DNA of 10,111 nucleotides from positions 1 through 10,111 of the forward strand of contig UQZX01000054.1 in NCBI GenBank assembly GCA_900545525.1. The letters run 5' to 3'. Each line of letters starts with the position of its first letter. The first letter of the stretch is position 1. A model generated the notes under the pieces. It worked only from the letters and a program-made list of their open reading frames with translations, was not told where the DNA came from and did not search any database. The DNA is from an uncultured Prevotella sp. GTDB lineage: Bacteria > Bacteroidota > Bacteroidia > Bacteroidales > Bacteroidaceae. Below are positions 6,484 through 10,111 of this stretch, piece after piece. The position numbers and the translations under genes were made by a program.

Positions 6484-9072
6484 TCAGTTCCCGAACGTCA
6501 GTTTCCCGTCCTTCACGTCTATTATGATGGTCTTGTCTCTCGACACCTCGCCGGCGAGAATGCGGCGCGACAGGTCGTTGAGCACGTAGTTCTGTATAGC
6601 CCTCTTCACCGGACGTGCCCCGAACTCCGGGTCGAAGCCCGCTTCTGCCAGCAAGTCTATGGCGCTGTCGGTAACCTCTATGCTCAGACCCTGCGGTTCC
6701 AGCATCTTCTTCAGGGCATTTACCTGCAGCCTTACAACGTCTGCAATCTCCGCCTTTGTCAGCGGGAGGAACATTATTGTCTCGTCTATACGGTTGAGAA
6801 ATTCCGGACGTATGGTCTGCTTCATCATGTTGAACACGGTTTTTCTCAGGGCTTCCTGCTGCCCGTCGGTAAGCTTTCCGCCGTTCTTCTCTATCTCCTC
6901 GCGTATCATCGAGCTGCCGAGGTTTGATGTCATGATGATTATCGTGTTCTTGAAGTTCACCGTCCTGCCCTTGTTGTCGGTCAGTCTTCCGTCGTCGAGA
7001 ACCTGCAGCAGGATGTTGAAAACATCGGGATGAGCCTTCTCAATCTCGTCGAACAGCACCACGGAATACGGCTTCCGCCGTACAGCCTCCGTCAGTTGTC
7101 CGCCCTCGTCGTAGCCCACATATCCCGGAGGCGCGCCTATCAGGCGGCTCACGCTGAACTTCTCCTGATACTCGCTCATGTCGATGCGCGTCATCATGGT
7201 CTCGTCGTTGAACAGATACTCGGCAAGTGCCTTTGCCAGTTCCGTCTTTCCCACTCCGGTCGTTCCGAGGAATATGAATGAAGCTATCGGGCGCTTCGGG
7301 TCCTGAAGCCCTGCCCTCGAACGTCTCACGGCATCGCTCACGGCGCGTATCGCCTCTTCCTGACCTATCACACGCCGGTGAAGCTCATCTTCAAGATGCA
7401 GCAGCTTCTCGCGCTCGCTCTGCAGCATCTTTGTCACCGGTATGCCGGTCCAGCGGCTCACAACCTCCGCTATGTCCTCGGCGGTCACCTCCTCGCGCAC
7501 CATGCCTTCTCCGCCCTGTGCGCTTTTCAGCTGTTCCTGAATGCTCCGTATGTCGTCCTCAAGAGTCTTCAGCCTGCTGTATCTTATCTCTGCAACGCGT
7601 TCGTAGTTGCCTTCGCGCTCGGCTCTTTCCGCCTCAAAGCGCAGGTCTTCCATCTGCTGCTTGTCCTGCTGTATCCTGTTGACAAGAGCCCGCTCGCTCT
7701 CCCATTTGGCGCGGAGCTGCTTTTCGCTGTCTTTCAGCTCGGCAATGTCCTTGTCGAGAGTCTCAATCTTGGGCACGTCGTTCTCACGCTTTATTGCCTC
7801 GCGCTCTATTTCGAGCTGTTTCAGGCGGCGCGTAATCTCGTCCAGCTCCTCCGGAACCGAGTCGTGCTCCATTCTCAGCTTTGCCGCCGCCTCGTCCATA
7901 AGGTCTATTGCCTTGTCCGGAAGGAAACGGTCGCTGATGTAACGCTCGGACAGTTGAACAGCCGCTATGCAGGCATCGTCCTGTATACGCACCTTGTGGT
8001 GGTTCTCATACCGCTCTTTCAGTCCGCGCAGTATGGATATTGCGCTCAGCTCGTCGGGCTCTTCCACGAGCACCGTCTGGAACCTTCTCTCCAGCGCCTT
8101 GTCCTTTTCAAAATACTTCTGATACTCGTTCAGCGTCGTTGCGCCAATCGCCCTCAGTTCGCCGCGTGCCAGTGCAGGCTTCAGTATGTTTGCCGCGTCC
8201 ATGGCACCTTCGCCTCCTCCGGCACCCACCAGCGTGTGTATCTCGTCGATGAACAGTATTATACGTCCCTCGCTCTTTGTCACCTCGTTGATGACACCTT
8301 TCAGACGCTCCTCAAACTCACCCTTGTATTTAGCCCCGGCAACCAGCGCTCCCATGTCGAGCGAGTACAGTTGCTTCTCTTTAAGGTTTTCGGGCACGTC
8401 TCCGCGGACAATCCTTTCCGCCAGACCTTCCACTATTGCCGTCTTTCCCGTTCCCGGCTCACCTATTAATATAGGGTTGTTCTTGGTGCGCCTTGACAAT
8501 ATCTGGAGCACGCGGCGTATCTCGTCATCGCGCCCTATTACGGGGTCGAGCTTTCCGGAGCGTGCCTGTTCCACCAGGTTCTTCGCATATTTCTCGAGCG
8601 AGCGGTAGTTGTCGTCTGCCGACTGCGACTGCACCTTCTGTCCCTGACGCAGTTCGCTGATGGCTGTGCGCATGTCCTTCTCCGCCATGCCGGCATCCTT
8701 CATTATCCTTGCCGCCGTAGAGTTTATTGCCAGCAGGGCAAGCATTATCGGCTCCACCGACACGAACTCGTCGCCCATCTCCTTCGAAATGTCCTGTGCG
8801 CGCATGAGCACCCTGTTTGTGTCCGCGCTGAGATACGGCTCACCGCCCTGAACTCTCGGCAGGTGGCTTATCTCGTTGTCGAGCAGCGTCTCAATCTGAA
8901 CGGCGTTCACGCCGAGCTTGTTGAAGATGAAGCCGGTGATGTCCTTTGCCTTTGCCGTCATGCCCTTCAGCAGGTGTACAGGCTCTATGGTCTGCTGACC
9001 AGCCCTCTGCGCCGTGCTGACAGCCTCTTGGATTACCTCCTGAGCCTTGATTGTAAATCTTTCAAATGTCAT
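6484..9072 (-). CDS. clpB: ATP-dependent chaperone ClpB (Hsp100 disaggregase)
   Basis: The 862-residue protein is a cytoplasmic hexameric AAA+ unfoldase that, with DnaK/DnaJ/GrpE, pulls polypeptides out of aggregates after heat or other stress. Domains: double Clp_N repeat (about 1-145); first AAA+ module with Walker A GEPGTGKT (204-211), pore segment KYKGEFEER and Walker B FIDEIH (E277); coiled-coil M domain (about 405-525), which separates ClpB from ClpA, ClpC and ClpX; second AAA+ module with Walker A GTTGVGKT (603-610), pore loop GYVGY and Walker B LFDEIEKAHP (E676); and C-terminal small domain ending KLTFGN. No IGF/IGL loop for ClpP docking is evident, as expected. Length matches the family (about 860). 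The ATG at 9070-9072 gives the standard start MTFERFTIKAQEVIQ and has an AAAGGAG Shine-Dalgarno six bases upstream. Thr in place of Pro in the second Walker A is tolerated by the motif. It is monocistronic in this window, with a terminator after it. Confidence 0.98.
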   Translation of the reverse strand: MTFERFTIKAQEVIQEAVSTAQRAGQQTIEPVHLLKGMTAKAKDITGFIFNKLGVNAVQIETLLDNEISHLPRVQGGEPYLSADTNRVLMRAQDISKEMGDEFVSVEPIMLALLAINSTAARIMKDAGMAEKDMRTAISELRQGQKVQSQSADDNYRSLEKYAKNLVEQARSGKLDPVIGRDDEIRRVLQILSRRTKNNPILIGEPGTGKTAIVEGLAERIVRGDVPENLKEKQLYSLDMGALVAGAKYKGEFEERLKGVINEVTKSEGRIILFIDEIHTLVGAGGGEGAMDAANILKPALARGELRAIGATTLNEYQKYFEKDKALERRFQTVLVEEPDELSAISILRGLKERYENHHKVRIQDDACIAAVQLSERYISDRFLPDKAIDLMDEAAAKLRMEHDSVPEELDEITRRLKQLEIEREAIKRENDVPKIETLDKDIAELKDSEKQLRAKWESERALVNRIQQDKQQMEDLRFEAERAEREGNYERVAEIRYSRLKTLEDDIRSIQEQLKSAQGGEGMVREEVTAEDIAEVVSRWTGIPVTKMLQSEREKLLHLEDELHRRVIGQEEAIRAVSDAVRRSRAGLQDPKRPIASFIFLGTTGVGKTELAKALAEYLFNDETMMTRIDMSEYQEKFSVSRLIGAPPGYVGYDEGGQLTEAVRRKPYSVVLFDEIEKAHPDVFNILLQVLDDGRLTDNKGRTVNFKNTIIIMTSNLGSSMIREEIEKNGGKLTDGQQEALRKTVFNMMKQTIRPEFLNRIDETIMFLPLTKAEIADVVRLQVNALKKMLEPQGLSIEVTDSAIDLLAEAGFDPEFGARPVKRAIQNYVLNDLSRRILAGEVSRDKTIIIDVKDGKLTFGN

Positions 9073-9078
9073 TATTGT

Positions 9079-9085
9079 CTCCTTT
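9079..9085 (-). promoter_or_regulatory. Shine-Dalgarno sequence of clpB
   Basis: On the minus strand AAAGGAG ends six bases before the clpB ATG. It is the only strong Shine-Dalgarno before a gene in this window and it fixes the start that matches the family N-terminus. Confidence 0.75.
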
Positions 9086-9123
9086 CTTTATATCCTGAAT
9101 TGTTTTTTCTATGACCTTTCAAT

Positions 9124-9155
9124 CAAAATACATGCCTTTTATATAATACCGACAA
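9124..9155 (-). promoter_or_regulatory. Possible clpB promoter
   Basis: On the minus strand TATTTTG (9124-9130) is one base short of the TAnnTTTG consensus, with a TTG about 22 bases upstream (9153-9155). Transcription from here would give a leader of roughly 45-50 bases. The match is weak, and a stress-specific promoter could lie elsewhere. Confidence 0.3.
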
Positions 9156-9236
9156 TTTGTCTGATATATGCGACAGAATGGCATTACGCTATGCAAAACA
9201 TATACTCCCGGTCCCTCTTTTCTCGTTTATTTCCGT

Positions 9237-9244
9237 TATCTTTG
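9237..9244 (+). promoter_or_regulatory. trmO -7 box directly before the start codon
   Basis: TATCTTTG at 9237-9244 is a full match to the Bacteroidetes TAnnTTTG box, and the trmO ATG follows after four bases. The expected transcription start falls at or next to the A of the ATG. The -33 side is poor (a TTTT near 9218-9221), so confidence rests on the box itself. Confidence 0.55.
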
Positions 9245-9248
9245 CATC

Positions 9249-9938
9249 ATGAAAAAGATAATAGAGCCTGTTGCCCGTTTCCGTTCGCCTTTCTCCACCA
9301 AGTTCGGAATACCGCGTCAGAGCGGCATTGTGGAAAACCTTGGCGGAAAAATAGTGTTCGAGCCGCCTTTCCGCAGTCCCGATGCGGTGCGCGGTATGGA
9401 CGGCTTTGATTATTTGTGGCTTATCTGGGGCTTCTCCGAAAATGCAGATACACGCAACGTTACGGTGCGTCCGCCGTTGCTTGGAGGCAACATGCAGATG
9501 GGAGTATTCGCCACGCGGTCTTCTTATCGTCCCAACGGGCTTGCCCTTTCGTCGGTCAGAATAGAGCGCATAGACATGGATACGCCCTGCGGTCCGGTTG
9601 TGCATGTGCTCGGTGCCGACCTTATGGACGGTACTCCAATTTACGATATCAAGCCCTATCTGCCGTATGCCGACAGCCATGCCGGTGCCCGCGGCGGCTT
9701 CACGGACGACAACCGGTGGCACACGCTGCGTGTTGTCATTCCTGAAGAGCTTGCCTCGCTGTTTTCCGGTGCCGAACTTGATATCCTGAAAAAGGTGCTT
9801 TCCCTCGACCCGCGTCCCCGCTATCATGACGATGCCTCGCGTGTTTATGGCATGCCTTATGCGGGAAAAGACATCCGTTTCACTGTCTGCGGCGATGTGC
9901 TCTGCGTTGTCGGGGTTGCCGACTTGCAGGGAGAATAA
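9249..9938 (+). CDS. trmO: tRNA (N6-threonylcarbamoyladenosine37-N6)-methyltransferase TrmO (TsaA/YaeB family)
   Basis: The 229-residue cytoplasmic enzyme is predicted to use S-adenosylmethionine to methylate t6A at position 37 of certain threonine tRNAs, giving m6t6A and tuning ACY decoding. Family signatures run its whole length: FRSPFSTKFGIPRQ (11-24), PDAVRGMDGFDYLWLIWGF (44-62), TVRPPLLGGN (72-81), MGVFATRSSYRPN (84-96), DGTPIYDIKPYLPYADS in the middle, and DPRPRYHDD with YGMPYAGKDIRF near the C-terminus. These follow the order seen in E. coli YaeB (about 235 residues). The frame is open from an earlier ATG at 9168, but I place the start at 9249 (MKKIIEPVARFRSPF) because family similarity begins there and the promoter box overlaps the extra 27 codons. 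There is no Shine-Dalgarno, fitting leaderless translation. The gene is divergent from clpB; no functional link is implied. Confidence 0.93.
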   Translation: MKKIIEPVARFRSPFSTKFGIPRQSGIVENLGGKIVFEPPFRSPDAVRGMDGFDYLWLIWGFSENADTRNVTVRPPLLGGNMQMGVFATRSSYRPNGLALSSVRIERIDMDTPCGPVVHVLGADLMDGTPIYDIKPYLPYADSHAGARGGFTDDNRWHTLRVVIPEELASLFSGAELDILKKVLSLDPRPRYHDDASRVYGMPYAGKDIRFTVCGDVLCVVGVADLQGE

Positions 9939-9994
9939 GACGTGGAAGAGGCGTGAAACAACGTGAGTTAGATGAATTTCACAAACCACCCCTG

Positions 9995-10017
9995 CCCCTC
10001 CTTTGGAAAAGGAGGGG
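9995..10017. repeat. Perfect 10-bp hairpin CCCCTCCTTT / AAAGGAGGGG
   Basis: CCCCTCCTTT at 9995-10004 is the exact reverse complement of AAAGGAGGGG at 10008-10017, with loop GGA. It sits 56 bases past the trmO stop. No T-run follows on either strand, so a standard intrinsic terminator is doubtful. Its right arm also serves as the left end of the inverted-repeat element that follows. Confidence 0.8.
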
Positions 10018-10111
10018 ACTCTGCGCTGATATCGTATGTGGATACATAATATGTCTGTTTATAGAATATGATGTATATTCTCATTGAGTAAGACATACGT
10101 GTCCCCTCCTT
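10009..10111. mobile_element. Small inverted-end element (MITE-like), cut by the window edge
   Basis: AAGGAGGGGAC at 10009-10019 and GTCCCCTCCTT at 10101-10111 are perfect inverted termini of at least 11 bp enclosing about 80 AT-rich bases. Inside are a hairpin GAATAT-GATGT-ATATTC (10064-10080) and partly complementary cgtatgt/acatacg pairs (near 10033 and 10092). It is too short to encode a protein. It could be a non-autonomous transposable element or a BIME-like palindromic repeat. No target-site duplication can be judged, because the right end is at the window edge. Confidence 0.45.

Larger units (their letters stand above)
9073..9248. other. Divergent intergenic region between clpB and trmO
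   Basis: This 176-bp region must hold promoters for both genes. It contains the clpB Shine-Dalgarno (9079-9085), an AT-rich centre (atataata around 9141), an 11-bp palindrome gacaatttgtc (9151-9161) that could be a regulator site, and the trmO -7 box next to its ATG. I see no CIRCE-like long inverted repeat of the HrcA type. Confidence 0.6.
9939..10111. other. Spacer downstream of trmO with repeat elements
   Basis: No gene is supported. The first 40 bases are featureless. The rest is an 18-bp repeat (9981-9998, inverted copy at 176-193), a perfect GC-rich hairpin (9995-10017), and the start of an element with inverted ends (10009 to beyond the window). The hairpin may help end trmO transcription but lacks a T-run after it. 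Confidence 0.7.

Noticed and set aside
7243..7266. Pro-to-Thr change in the second Walker A motif of ClpB (GTTGVGKT)
   Set aside because: Gly-x-x-Gly-x-Gly-Lys-Thr is preserved and this position varies in the family, so I treat it as lineage variation, not loss of function.
7378..8469. Long plus-strand open frame (363 codons) opposite clpB
   Set aside because: It is antisense to a complete, highly conserved ClpB frame, has low-complexity composition and no recognisable domain, and follows from the codon bias of the real gene.
9168..9248. Upstream in-frame ATG giving a 256-residue TrmO
   Set aside because: The extra 27 residues have no family match, and the TAnnTTTG promoter box lies inside them.
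9189..9989. Minus-strand open frame of 266 codons opposite trmO
   Set aside because: TrmO motifs run through the whole plus-strand frame. The antisense product has no recognisable features and runs into the downstream repeat.

Overview
The window looks like chromosomal DNA from a Bacteroidales bacterium, most likely Prevotella-like. Three things support this: a complete hybrid two-component system (HTCS), a regulator architecture typical of Bacteroidetes polysaccharide utilisation; promoter boxes of the Bacteroidetes TAnnTTTG type; and intergenic spacers filled with purine-rich AAGTTAAAGG / GGAGTAAAG repeats of a kind I associate with this order. The genus is inferred, not proven.

Layout, left to right. 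(1) 1-254: repeat-rich spacer. (2) 255-1631, minus: secreted family 28 glycoside hydrolase (pectin-type) whose GHG and RIK active-site motifs are altered. (3) 1632-1863: spacer made almost wholly of decamer and heptamer repeats. (4) 1864-6240, minus: 1458-residue HTCS sensor/regulator with two promoter-like boxes upstream. (5) 6241-6483: spacer with the HTCS promoters and a strong stem-loop that probably ends clpB. (6) 6484-9072, minus: ClpB disaggregase. (7) 9073-9248: divergent promoter region. (8) 9249-9938, plus: TrmO-type tRNA methyltransferase, probably translated from a leaderless mRNA. (9) 9939-10111: a hairpin and the start of a small inverted-repeat element that runs off the window.

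Functionally there are two groups. The HTCS and the GH28 enzyme lie on the same strand and look like the edge of a pectin or galacturonide utilisation locus: a periplasmic oligosaccharide signal would be sensed by the HTCS, which would bind DNA through its AraC domain. No SusC/SusD pair is in the window, so any full locus would have to continue to the left. ClpB (protein rescue) and TrmO (tRNA m6t6A37 modification) are ordinary housekeeping genes that happen to be adjacent and divergent.

No clearly new multi-gene system is visible. The least explained material is the non-coding structure: an inverted purine-rich repeat flanking the GH28 gene, a repeat arm that runs into the 3' end of the HTCS reading frame, and inverted pieces of one repeat family at the two ends of the window.
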